Below are positions 1-8,143 of a stretch of 64,000 bases of DNA, piece by piece. The DNA is from Limnoglobus roseus. GTDB lineage: Bacteria > Planctomycetota > Planctomycetia > Gemmatales > Gemmataceae. Made by a program: the position numbers and the translations under genes. The stretch's first letter is position 1, and each line of letters opens with the position of its first letter. The notes beneath the pieces were generated by a model. It was not told the DNA's origin and ran no database searches. It worked only from the letters and a program-made list of their open reading frames with translations. The stretch is taken from assembly GCF_008254045.1 (NCBI RefSeq), contig NZ_CP042425.1, positions 2,418,001-2,482,000 on the forward strand, in the 5' to 3' direction.

Positions 1-3000
1 GCCACGGCCAGGTTGCTACTACTGGTTGCCGTCAGGCTAATCGTCAAGCCGGCCGAGTACGTGACCGGCGTGGGCGGGTTGAACGTGATCGCCTGAGATG
101 CCTGGTTGATGACGAACGTCTGATCGACGTTGGTCGCGGAGGTATAGTTGGTGTTCCCGGCCTGACTCGCCCGGACGACGATGCTTCCGGCCCCGGTAAC
201 CGTGAGGACACTCCCCGAGATCGTGCCTGGCCCACTGACAACCATGTACGTCACCCCCAAACTGCTGCTACTGCTCCCCGTCAGGTTGATCGTCAAACCC
301 GGCGAGTACGTGGATAGAGCTGGCGTATTGAACGTGATCGTTTGCGATGCCTTGTTGACGACCAAAGTTTGGTCGACGTTGATCGCTGCGGTGTAGTTCG
401 TATTCCCCGCCTGGGTGGCCCGGATCAGGATGCTACCCGCACCCGTGATCGTCACGACGTTGCCGGAAATTGTGCCCGGGCCGCTGACGATGGTGTAGGT
501 AACAGCTAACCCGCTATCGCTCGTGCCGACCAAGTTAACGGTGGACGTGCCGAAGGTGACCGGTGTCGGCGTTGAGAAGGTAATCGTCTGGGCGATCGGG
601 TTGACGACGAGTTTTTGACTTGCGTCAGTCGAAGCAGAGTAGTTCGCCGTCCCGTTGTACACAACTTTAATGATATACGGTGGTACGCCGTTGGTTCCGT
701 TGGTCCCAGCCGGCAAAACGTAGGTCGCATTGGCGACACCGCCGACCACGTTGACCGTCACGGCCGTGCCGATCGTGGTTGTGCCCTGAAGAATCGTGAA
801 CGTGACAGTGCCTTCGTTCACGGTCCCGGATGGGCTAGTGATGGTCGCCGTCAACGGCACCGACTGACTGCCGCCGCTGTACGCCGTGGCCGCGGACGCC
901 CCCAACGGCTCCACCGGCCTTGCGGTCAAGATCGTTTGATAAACCACGGTCGGCAAGGCCGTGTTCGTGTGGGAATCTGTAATCTGGCCCAGAATTTGTG
1001 CGTCGAGCGTGGTACTCCAGAAGTTGGCTGATAGGTCAATGTTCGTCCCAGAGGAGCCAGTCGCAACGATCGACACAATCGTGAAGTCGTTCTGGTGAAC
1101 GTTGATCGTCGCAGAACTATCGACCACTAGCTTGGTCGCCAGGTACGAGAAACGAACCGAATCGGTCGAGCCGCTGAGCAGTGTCAGCTGATCCCAACCG
1201 AAATACCCTCCGACAATGTCGAGGTGTCCGCCCGAGTTGACCTGGAGAGTTGACGTGTTGGTCGTGTTGTTCGTCCCGTTCAGTCGGGTGAACACGGTGT
1301 CGGTGGCCGACACGGAGCCGTTGACGACGATCGCCTCGGTGTCGAAGTTGCCGGTGTCCTCGGCGGCGAACAACGCCGGCTTGGTCACGTTCAGCGCCCC
1401 GTTCACCGTCACTTTGGCATTATCTTTGAGAATGACCGTTGTCCCCGAACCGACGTTAACCGTGGAGCCGGAAGGAATCACAAACGTGGCGGCCGTGCCC
1501 CCGAACCCGGTCAGGCCGCTGAACACGTACCGCTGGTTGACGGTGTTGGCCGTGCCGAGGGGGTTGAGGGCGAGGGCCGCCCCGGTCGCCCCGCCGGAGT
1601 TCAGGTTGACGTCCTGGAACCGGAGGTTGTTGGTCAGCAGGGGGACGTCGAGGGCGGGCAGGTAGACGGTCGTGTCGAACCCGTTGCCGGTCACGTCGTT
1701 GGCGTTCAGGACGCTCCCGTTCGCCCACGCCAGGACGTCCCACCCGAACGTCGACCCGGTCGCCGTCAGGTGCCCGCCCGAGCCGACCTGGATGCTCGTC
1801 GTGTTGGTCGTGTTGTTCGTCCCGTTCGCCCGGGTGAACACGGCGCTCGTGACGTTCATCGTCCCGTTGACGAAAATCGCCTCGGTGTCGAAGTTGCCGG
1901 TGTCCTCGGCGGCGAACGACGCCGGGCTGGTCACGTTCAGCGTCCCGTTCACCGTCACCGTCGCGGCGTCCCGGATCAGGACGGTCGCCCCGGACCCGAA
2001 GCTCACGGCCGCCCCGACCGGGATGGCGAACGTGGCGGCCGTGCCCCCGAACCCGGTCAGGCCGCTGAACACGTACCGCTGGTTGACGGTGTTGGCCGTG
2101 CCGAGGGGGTTGAGGGCGAGGGCCGCCCCGGTCGCCCCGCCGGAGTTCAGGTTGACGTCCTGGAACCGGAGGTTGTTGGTCAGCAGGGGGACGTCGAGGG
2201 CGGGCAGGTAGACGGTCGTGTCGAACCCGTTGCCGGTCACGTCGTTGGCGTTCAGGACGCTCCCGTTCGCCCACGCCAGGACGTCCCACCCGAACGTCGA
2301 CCCGGTCGCCGTCAGGTGGCCGCCCGAGTTCACCTGGATGCTCGTCGTGTTGGTCGTGTTGTTCGTCCCGTTCGCCCGGGTGAACACGGCGCTCGTGACG
2401 TTCATCGTCCCGTTGACGAAAATCGCCTCGGTGTCGAAGTTGCCGGTGTCCTCGGCGGCGAACGACGCCGGGCTGGTCACGTTCAGCGTCCCGTTCACCG
2501 TCACCGTCGCGGCGTCCCGGATCAGGACGGTCGCCCCGGACCCGAAGCTCACGGCCGCCCCGACCGGGATGGCGAACGTGGCGGCCGTGCCCCCGAACCC
2601 GGTCAGGCCGCTGAACACGTACCGCTGGTTGACGGTGTTGGCCGTGCCGAGGGGGTTGAGGGCGAGGGCCGCCCCGGTCGCCCCGCCGGAGTTCAGGTTG
2701 ACGTCCTGGAACCGGAGGTTGTTGGTCAGCAGGGGGACGTCGAGGGCGGGCAGGTAGACGGTCGTGTCGAACCCGTTGCCGGTCACGTCGTTGGCGTTCA
2801 GGACGCTCCCGTTCGCCCACGCCAGGACGTCCCACCCGAACGTCGACCCGGTCGCCGTCAGGTGCCCGCCCGAGCCGACCTGGATGCTCGTCGTGTTGGT
2901 CGTGTTGTTCGTCCCGTTCGCCCGGGTGAACACGGCGCTCGTGACGTTCATCGTCCCGTTGACGAAAATCGCCTCGGTGTCGAAGTTGCCGGTGTCCTCG

Positions 3001-4466
3001 GCGGCGAACGACGCCGGGCTGGTCACGTTCAGCGTCCCGTTCACCGTCACCGTCGCGGCGTCCCGGATCAGGACGGTCGCCCCGGACCCGAAGCTCACGG
3101 CCGCCCCGACCGGGATGGCGAACGTGGCGGCCGTGCCGTTGAACCCGGTCAGGCCGCTGAACACGTACCGCTGGTTGACGGTGTTGGCCGTGCCGAGGGG
3201 GTTGAGGGCGAGGGCCGCCCCGGTCGCCCCGCCGGAGTTCAGGTTGACGTCCTGGAACCGGAGGTTGTTGGTCAGCAGGGGGACGTCGAGGGCGGGCAGG
3301 TAGACGGTCGTGTCGAACCCGTTGCCGGTCACGTCGTTGGCGTTCAGGACGCTCCCGTTCGCCCACGCCAGGACGTCCCACCCGAACGTCGACCCGGTCG
3401 CCGTCAGGTGCCCGCCCGAGCCGACCTGGATGCTCGTCGTGTTGGTCGTGTTGTTCGTCCCGTTCGCCCGGGTGAACACGGCGCTCGTGACGTTCATCGT
3501 CCCGTTGACGAAAATCGCCTCGGTGTCGAAGTTGCCGGTGTCCTCGGCGGCGAACGACGCCGGGCTGGTCACGTTCAGCGTCCCGTTCACCGTCACCGTC
3601 GCGGCGTCCCGGATCAGGACGGTCGCCCCGGACCCGAAGCTCACGGCCGCCCCGACCGGGATGGCGAACGTGGCGGCCGTGCCGTTGAACCCGGTCAGGC
3701 CGCTGAACACGTACCGCTGGTTGACGGTGTTGGCCGTGCCGAGGGGGTTGAGGGCGAGGGCCGCCCCGGTCGCCCCGCCGGAGTTCAGGTTGACGTCCTG
3801 GAACCGGAGGTTGTTGGTCAGCAGGGGGACGTCGAGGGCGGGCAGGTAGACGGTCGTGTCGAACCCGTTGCCGGTCACGTCGTTGGCGTTCAGGACGCTC
3901 CCGTTCGCCCACGCCAGGACGTCCCACCCGAACGTCGACCCGGTCGCCGTCAGGTGGCCGCCCGAGTTCACCTGGATGCTCGTCGTGTTGGTCGTGTTGT
4001 TCGTCCCGTTCGCCCGGGTGAACACGGCGCTCGTGACGTTCATCGTCCCGTTGACGAAAATCGCCTCGGTGTCGAAGTTGCCGGTGTCCTCGGCGGCGAA
4101 CGACGCCGGGCTGGTCACGTTCAGCGTCCCGTTCACCGTCACTTTGATGTTATCTTTGAGCAGAAAGTTGACTCCCGTTCCGCCCACCGTTAGCGTGACG
4201 CCGGGGTTGACCGTGAGATTTCCGGTGATCGTGTACGTTCCCGCTTGATCGAACTCAGTGTTGCTTGAAATGGTTCCACTAAACGACCCCGGAGCAACGG
4301 AAGTGGGGACATCCCTGCCTTCGAGCTGTTCGAAATATATTTTGGCAGTAGGCCTGCCAATGGTGTTGACCTTAGGAGAGGATGCGGCCTGGAAGGCACT
4401 TTGAGCGGAATCAAGCCATCGCTTAATCCACCGATTCGAAGAGCTTTTCTTCATTTTCGACTCCAT
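1..4466 (-). CDS. Giant repeat-containing surface protein (N-terminal part; runs off the window)
   Basis: The reading frame is open on the minus strand from ATG at 4466 (alternative ATG at 4454) to base 1, about 1488 codons without a stop, so the C-terminus lies outside. Residues 1-50 are basic and contain FEQLEGRDVP, resembling the LEPR/LEDR-type N-terminal motif of planctomycete extracellular proteins. Next come five near-identical 182-residue units rich in N, T, G and V (NGTLNVTSPASF, GNFDTEAIFVNGTMNV, NANDVTGNGFDTTVYLPAL), which read like beta-helix or autotransporter-type rungs. A sixth, diverged half-unit lies at about 1120-1413. From about 1000 down to 1 the sequence changes to Ig/MBG-like repeats (QTITFNTPTPVTF, GPGTISGNVVTITG, ATQAGNTNYTAA). 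It is probably secreted or cell-surface; adhesion is only a guess. No function is assigned. Confidence 0.88.
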   Translation of the reverse strand, partial: MESKMKKSSSNRWIKRWLDSAQSAFQAASSPKVNTIGRPTAKIYFEQLEGRDVPTSVAPGSFSGTISSNTEFDQAGTYTITGNLTVNPGVTLTVGGTGVNFLLKDNIKVTVNGTLNVTSPASFAAEDTGNFDTEAIFVNGTMNVTSAVFTRANGTNNTTNTTSIQVNSGGHLTATGSTFGWDVLAWANGSVLNANDVTGNGFDTTVYLPALDVPLLTNNLRFQDVNLNSGGATGAALALNPLGTANTVNQRYVFSGLTGFNGTAATFAIPVGAAVSFGSGATVLIRDAATVTVNGTLNVTSPASFAAEDTGNFDTEAIFVNGTMNVTSAVFTRANGTNNTTNTTSIQVGSGGHLTATGSTFGWDVLAWANGSVLNANDVTGNGFDTTVYLPALDVPLLTNNLRFQDVNLNSGGATGAALALNPLGTANTVNQRYVFSGLTGFNGTAATFAIPVGAAVSFGSGATVLIRDAATVTVNGTLNVTSPASFAAEDTGNFDTEAIFVNGTMNVTSAVFTRANGTNNTTNTTSIQVGSGGHLTATGSTFGWDVLAWANGSVLNANDVTGNGFDTTVYLPALDVPLLTNNLRFQDVNLNSGGATGAALALNPLGTANTVNQRYVFSGLTGFGGTAATFAIPVGAAVSFGSGATVLIRDAATVTVNGTLNVTSPASFAAEDTGNFDTEAIFVNGTMNVTSAVFTRANGTNNTTNTTSIQVNSGGHLTATGSTFGWDVLAWANGSVLNANDVTGNGFDTTVYLPALDVPLLTNNLRFQDVNLNSGGATGAALALNPLGTANTVNQRYVFSGLTGFGGTAATFAIPVGAAVSFGSGATVLIRDAATVTVNGTLNVTSPASFAAEDTGNFDTEAIFVNGTMNVTSAVFTRANGTNNTTNTTSIQVGSGGHLTATGSTFGWDVLAWANGSVLNANDVTGNGFDTTVYLPALDVPLLTNNLRFQDVNLNSGGATGAALALNPLGTANTVNQRYVFSGLTGFGGTAATFVIPSGSTVNVGSGTTVILKDNAKVTVNGALNVTKPALFAAEDTGNFDTEAIVVNGSVSATDTVFTRLNGTNNTTNTSTLQVNSGGHLDIVGGYFGWDQLTLLSGSTDSVRFSYLATKLVVDSSATINVHQNDFTIVSIVATGSSGTNIDLSANFWSTTLDAQILGQITDSHTNTALPTVVYQTILTARPVEPLGASAATAYSGGSQSVPLTATITSPSGTVNEGTVTFTILQGTTTIGTAVTVNVVGGVANATYVLPAGTNGTNGVPPYIIKVVYNGTANYSASTDASQKLVVNPIAQTITFSTPTPVTFGTSTVNLVGTSDSGLAVTYTIVSGPGTISGNVVTITGAGSILIRATQAGNTNYTAAINVDQTLVVNKASQTITFNTPALSTYSPGLTINLTGSSSSSLGVTYMVVSGPGTISGSVLTVTGAGSIVVRASQAGNTNYTSATNVDQTFVINQASQAITFNPPTPVTYSAGLTISLTATSSSNLAV
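1490..4143. repeat. Tandem 546-bp coding repeat, about 4.9 near-identical copies
   Basis: The same 546-bp unit (182 codons) recurs with starts 546 bp apart (for example 1672, 2218, 2764, 3310, 3856) inside the giant surface protein gene. Copies appear identical except for two short blocks. One is read as NSGG or GSGG (near 1770, 2316, 2862, 3408, 3954); the other is read as FNG or FGG (near 1498, 2044, 2590, 3136, 3682). The two variants assort independently among copies, which suggests recent duplication plus gene conversion. The high GC and lack of stops leave all frames open over the repeats, producing long false ORFs on both strands. Confidence 0.95.
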
Positions 4467-5197
4467 GATTATGTGGGGATTCGAGTCAGAGTGAATGCAT
4501 TGGCTCTACAAAGATGCTTAAACAAAAGCATCTGGCGAATGCGTACTTAGAGATAAATTTACCAATTAAAGTATCTTATTTTAGTCAGATTGTTTAATTG
4601 GCCTTCTGGGAGGTCGTCTACCGTTCGATAAATCGTTGGGTGAAATCGCGTCCTTCAAGGCGTTCAGAGAGATGTCATTCATTCCACTAGCGGCCAATTG
4701 ACAATTGCGATACGGCTATTCTTCCGGGGGGACCATTGGACGTCCCACGAAGCGCGTTGCATGTGTTCGCTTGCGAATTGACCACAGTTCACAGTTGTGC
4801 CCCGCTATTGGACTAAAATAAATTAGAACGATGAATTAAATTTCATTTCGTTAATTTTTTGCGTTCGTTGATCGTTCTGAAGAGTACGGATCGATGGAAC
4901 ATTTCTTTCAAAAACTCCAACGGCTAATTCGAATTCGCCACAAGTAACTTACTGGTTTGGAGTTGCGCTGTATTTTGCAACATGTTTCGTCGTCCGACTC
5001 CGACATTGATCAGCCGCCGTGGCGGTTGCAGGGACTTGAACGAGGTTCAAACCCGGGGCATGATGATGTCATCTGCGTCGTCTCGAACGTTGGTCTCGTT
5101 TCGAAAGGTCTGTCTGACTTTAATTTCAGTCATTTGCCCATCGTGATCGCTTGCGGTCATCCACATCCCCGAACAACTCCGGAACCAGTTGGTCGCG
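4467..5197. other. Gene-poor AT-rich spacer between surface protein and island
   Basis: About 730 bases with no convincing gene. Bases 4500-4950 are much more AT-rich than the surroundings and lie upstream of the giant surface protein start, so they probably hold its promoter, but no confident -35/-10 pair was recognised. Bases 4957-5200 are GC-richer; the open frame there has no recognisable protein character. Confidence 0.5.
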
Positions 5198-5660
5198 ATG
5201 AGTGTCACCTACCCGGGCATCCGCGTCTTCTACTTCGACGAGGTACGCCGTCACCTGCGACGCGGCGGGCCCTCACGCCGTTGTGCTGCGGTACGAGACC
5301 CCGGTCGAGGGGCGCGTCCGCGTCCGGGTGCCACTTGTTCCCACAGCGACCCGGTTCGGCGGCCGGCGGTGGTGGTTTGCCTGCCCCATGACGGGCAAGG
5401 ACGATAAGCCGTGCGGCCGGCGTTTGCGTACCCTATACCTGCCAGTGGACGGGCTGGTATTCGGGTGCCGGGCGTGCCACGGGCTTGGGTACTATGCGGC
5501 CCGGCGGGCCCACCAGATGGAGCGGTTGCGAGCAAAGGCCGAACAGCGGTCGGAGAACTGTCCGTTGCGATCGATCTGGGAGCTACTGGTGGCCGAAGAC
5601 CCGGCGGAACAACGCTCGATGTCCCGGCGTCCACGACGGAAACGGTCCAAGCCGAAGTGA
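5198..5660 (+). pseudogene. Zinc-ribbon protein, copy 1 (probably frameshifted near its start)
   Basis: From GTG 5202 the frame gives 152 residues with a zinc-ribbon core: RRWWFACP, then CGRR, LYLP and FGCRACHGLGY, that is Cys, Cys and a CxxC pair, followed by a basic helix (AHQMERLRAK). The same architecture occurs in the protein at 13823-14281, so the two are paralogues. ATG 5198 starts a different frame that reads naturally as MSVTYPGIRVFYFDE and would join the ribbon frame if one base near 5243 were removed; I therefore suspect a frameshifted N-terminus. The family is known to me only as hypothetical zinc-ribbon proteins. It is followed by a relic of a Rep-like gene, as is its paralogue. 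Function unknown; nucleic-acid binding is plausible. Confidence 0.55.
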
Positions 5661-5804
5661 CAGTTGATCCCGGACGGTTTTGCTCCTCTCAGGTTTGGGA
5701 AACTTGATCCGGAGCGGACGGTGGTTCGCCGCCGTTAGCTGTAGAACGAATCGGCTCTGACCAAGACATGAAATCGTATGCCCGTTCGCGTCGTGATGGA
5801 ATCT

Positions 5805-6030
5805 GCCCGGGTTTGCCCGCTCGTAGGCCGCGGGCAGGGTGTGAAGATGTGATCGGGCTCGTGGTTCGCCGAATTGCGGATCGCAGAGGGTGGGGCGATC
5901 CATTAGTAGCGTCTGGCTGCACGGCTCCAATAAGTCTTATAAGCATTTCCCTCCCCTGCCGGGACACAGAGAACACGCTCACGCTCGAAGGCGATCGCGG
6001 CGAATCGCACCGGTTTCGGGCGGGTTAGGA
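5805..6030 (+). repeat. Relic of Rep-like gene 3' end plus conserved noncoding tail, copy 1
   Basis: Read in the frame ending at TAG 5904-5906, this region gives SGSWFAELRIAEGGAIH and a stop, which aligns with the C-terminus SGPWFVALRIGADGSFQT of the intact Rep-like protein (17898-18662). An in-frame TGA precedes it, and only the last few dozen codons are recognisable. The similarity continues past the stop: TAGCGTCTGG, then GTCTTATAAGC and TTTCCCTCCCC, then GAACACG with CGAAGG and CCGGTTT further on, matching 18660-18785. It is therefore a decayed second copy of the same gene and its downstream noncoding sequence. Confidence 0.7.
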
Positions 6031-6140
6031 AAGAGAGAGTAGAACACGTTCGAGGTGAGGATCTCTCCGCTAGTCGTGACGACCGTCTCCATTCACTCCT
6101 GACACCGGCTTGGCGGCATCGTTCCTGAAAGGAGGACTCG

Positions 6141-6569
6141 ATGCCACCGACCATCGTCCCGGTCATCCAGACCTGGGGCACGCCGACCAGCCTTCGGTAC
6201 GCCATCACCGACACGACGAGCCGGTTCTGGACCGGCTCGACCTGGGCCACCCGACAGCGTGACGCCCTACTGTACGCCAGCCACCACGACGCCGCAGCCG
6301 CCGCCCACCGCATCCTCTGGAAGCAGTTCCAGCGGCGGCACACCGTCTACCAGATGTTCAGTCTGCCATTGGAGATGCAGGTCTTCGCCACCACCGAAGT
6401 TAGCCCGGAGGATCTGAAGCACTTTGCCAGGAAGCTGGTGAAGCTGTCGGCCCTGTACGCCGATCACGGCACCGGCCCGACGCCAAACTCACTCGTGCTG
6501 CCCCGGTTGAATTGGGGACGCCTGACCCAGCCCGTGAACTCCGAGCGGGAGCAAGACTGCCATGAGTGA
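6141..6569 (+). CDS. Hypothetical protein, 142 aa
   Basis: ATG 6141 is preceded by a strong ribosome binding site (AAAGGAGG, 6127-6134). The product is a soluble-looking protein with no signal peptide, no membrane segment and no motif I recognise. It begins MPPTIVPVIQTWGTPTSLRY and contains a histidine-rich patch (YASHHDAAAAAHR). Its stop overlaps the next start by 8 bases, so the two are probably translationally coupled. It is the first gene of a short operon of small accessory genes (6141-7695) downstream of the Rep relic. Function unknown. Confidence 0.7.
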   Translation: MPPTIVPVIQTWGTPTSLRYAITDTTSRFWTGSTWATRQRDALLYASHHDAAAAAHRILWKQFQRRHTVYQMFSLPLEMQVFATTEVSPEDLKHFARKLVKLSALYADHGTGPTPNSLVLPRLNWGRLTQPVNSEREQDCHE

Positions 6570-6849
6570 CCCGACCGTCGGCAGCCGGATGCGGGGCTGT
6601 GCCGTTCCGTATTTCCTGGCCTTGACCGTGCTGTGGGTGCTGTTCCTGCTAATGGCCGACGTGCTGCCGAAGGATGGCGAGTTGATTCCCCGAGGCGGGA
6701 CGTGGCGACCGGCGACCGATGGCGACCGGATTCAATCGTTCCTCTGGCTCACGCTCTGTTGGTACTTCGGAGCGACAGTCGTCTTCGGACTGGTGTGGCG
6801 AGTCGGCGAAGTCGTCTACAGCGTCGTGTTCGGAGACGAACGCAAGTGA
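6562..6849 (+). CDS. Small membrane protein, 95 aa, two predicted TM segments
   Basis: ATG 6562 lies inside the end of the preceding gene. Two hydrophobic stretches are visible: residues 15-34 ([19 protein letters not shown]) and about 61-83 ([20 protein letters not shown]), separated by a polar loop, consistent with a two-pass inner-membrane protein. No family recognised. Overlap with the upstream gene suggests co-expression. Confidence 0.65.
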   Translation: MSDPTVGSRMRGCAVPYFLALTVLWVLFLLMADVLPKDGELIPRGGTWRPATDGDRIQSFLWLTLCWYFGATVVFGLVWRVGEVVYSVVFGDERK

Positions 6850-6944
6850 TGACCTCAAGTGGGGGACTCGCCCACCCTGGCCGAGTCCCCCTGTCGATTC
6901 TCACAATGACTTCGGTTCATCGTCCAGCCGGCGAGGAGACTCGG

Positions 6945-7367
6945 ATGAAATCGTTGACCGAATACCTGACGTTCACCGTTCCCGAGCGGATGGCGTTCGT
7001 GAACATCACGCCGACGCTCGAAGAACTGGTCCGCAAGAGCGGGATCGCCGAGGGGCTTCTGCTGTGCAACGCCATGCACATCACGGCGTCGGTGTTCATT
7101 AACGACGACGAGCGGGGGCTGCACGAGGACTACAAAAACTGGCTGGAGAGGCTGGCCCCGTTCGACGCCTCGCCGCAGACTTACGCCCACAACCGGACCG
7201 GCGAGGACAACGCCGACGCTCACCTGAAGCGGCAGGTCATGGGCCGGGAAGTCGTGATCGCCGTCACGAAGGGGAAGCTCGACTTCGGGCCGTGGGAGCA
7301 AGTCTTCTACGGCGAGTTCGACGGGAAGCGGCCGAAGCGGGTGCTGGTTAAGGTCATCGGTGAATAG
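6945..7367 (+). CDS. YjbQ/UPF0047 family protein, 140 aa
   Basis: The product matches the YjbQ (UPF0047) family, a compact family of about 135-140 residues. Visible signatures are [23 protein letters not shown], a [17 protein letters not shown] segment (family pattern N-x-DAH-K), and the C-terminal [14 protein letters not shown]. Family members have been linked to thiamine-phosphate synthase activity, but the physiological role is unclear. I chose ATG 6945 because GAGGAGA lies 7 bases upstream; ATG 6906 in the same frame has no good ribosome binding site. Finding this usually chromosomal family between small accessory genes of an island is unusual. Confidence 0.85.
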   Translation: MKSLTEYLTFTVPERMAFVNITPTLEELVRKSGIAEGLLLCNAMHITASVFINDDERGLHEDYKNWLERLAPFDASPQTYAHNRTGEDNADAHLKRQVMGREVVIAVTKGKLDFGPWEQVFYGEFDGKRPKRVLVKVIGE

Positions 7368-7377
7368 GAGCGAGGAC

Positions 7378-7695
7378 ATGCAGACCCGACAACTCACCGA
7401 TGGCGAGTTCAAGGCCACTATGACACCCAAGATGCAGAACGTCACCGAGACGGCTACTGACGTTCTCGACATCTGGCGTTACGTTGCTTCCGTCCCCGCT
7501 GCTGATTTGGAAGGCCACTCCGTATACGACCGCTTCGTTGAAGCCGTCTACCGCAGCGATGACGACCGTTTCGACCACGTTCTCGTAATGACGATGACGA
7601 AGAACGTCTTACTTACCGTGGTCATTGATCTGGCCCAAGATTCGATCTTCGGGCATCGGCTGCTCGACCTGAACCGAGAGTACGGGCTGTCCTGA
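7378..7695 (+). CDS. Hypothetical protein, 105 aa
   Basis: ATG 7378 follows AGGAGCGAGG at the right spacing; an upstream in-frame ATG at 7360 overlaps the YjbQ gene. The protein is acidic and soluble, with no membrane segment (MQTRQLTDGEFKATMTPKM at the start, DDDRFDHVLVMTMTKNVLLT in the middle). No family recognised. Tight spacing to the YjbQ-like gene (10 bases) indicates one transcript. Confidence 0.6.
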   Translation: MQTRQLTDGEFKATMTPKMQNVTETATDVLDIWRYVASVPAADLEGHSVYDRFVEAVYRSDDDRFDHVLVMTMTKNVLLTVVIDLAQDSIFGHRLLDLNREYGLS

Positions 7696-7867
7696 GCGAC
7701 ATCGTGCCACAGATTCGCCGCTCACGATGAAAGATCGGAGTAACTTGATGATCCGCTGGGGGTGCCGCCACCGATTGTCGGCCTGTGTTCTAGACGAACC
7801 CACGACAGACGAGACCAGCACGGACAACTGATCCCCGTCAGCGGAATCCCTCAGGCCCAACTCAGTG

Positions 7868-7918
7868 ATTGGTACAAAGAACACGGACGCATAAATGAAC
7901 TTCCCTCCTGTTCCGTAG
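7868..7918 (+). repeat. 50-bp repeat upstream of hsdR fragment, copy 1
   Basis: Begins TTGGTACAAAGA and continues with ACGCA, AATGA, TTCC and TGTTCCG blocks that match 14507-14557 at the large majority of positions. Both copies sit directly upstream of a fragment of a type I restriction HsdR gene, so the repeat is most simply the former upstream region of two hsdR copies. Confidence 0.75.
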
Positions 7919-8053
7919 AAGCGCATCCTGTTCCTGGCCGACCGGAACGTCCTCGTCGATCAGACGATGGTGAACGACTTCCGCCCGTTCGGGGCGGCGA
8001 TGGCCAAGCTCAGCACCTCCACGAAGACGATCGAGCGCGACGACGGGTCGAAG
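7919..8053 (+). pseudogene. Fragment of type I restriction endonuclease subunit HsdR
   Basis: The translation starts KRILFLADRNVLVDQTMVND and continues FRPFGAAMAKLSTSTKTIE, characteristic of the helicase part of HsdR subunits (motif Ia region) in type I restriction systems. Only about 40-45 codons are recognisable; no start and no nuclease domain remain, and similarity fades near 8053. It is in the same frame as the downstream NACHT gene, making an artificially long ORF from 7967. It is debris of a deleted hsdR gene. Confidence 0.8.
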
Positions 8054-8143
8054 GTGGGGCTGTCCGCATCGTGTACTGGTGTTCCGTCAGCAAAATTGCT
8101 AGACTCCTTTTCGGACAAGTCAGACCCTCGCTGTGGACCTGCA

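Noticed and set aside
1456..3927. 823-codon minus-strand ORF and 807-codon plus-strand ORF (1770-4193) over the surface repeats
   Set aside because: Both are other-frame readings of the 546-bp repeat, compositionally biased to R, P, G and D, with no protein character; the frame continuous with the LEGRDVP start is the real one.
1490..4143. CRISPR or satellite array
   Set aside because: The periodicity is a protein-coding repeat with no short repeats separated by spacers.
5030..5060. tRNA-like fragment GAGGTTCAAACCCGGGG
   Set aside because: Only a T-arm-like stretch; no other cloverleaf parts, so not called a tRNA or attachment site.
4957..5391. 144-codon ORF in the spacer before the zinc-ribbon gene
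   Set aside because: No family features, no ribosome binding site, and it overlaps the paralogue-supported zinc-ribbon frame.
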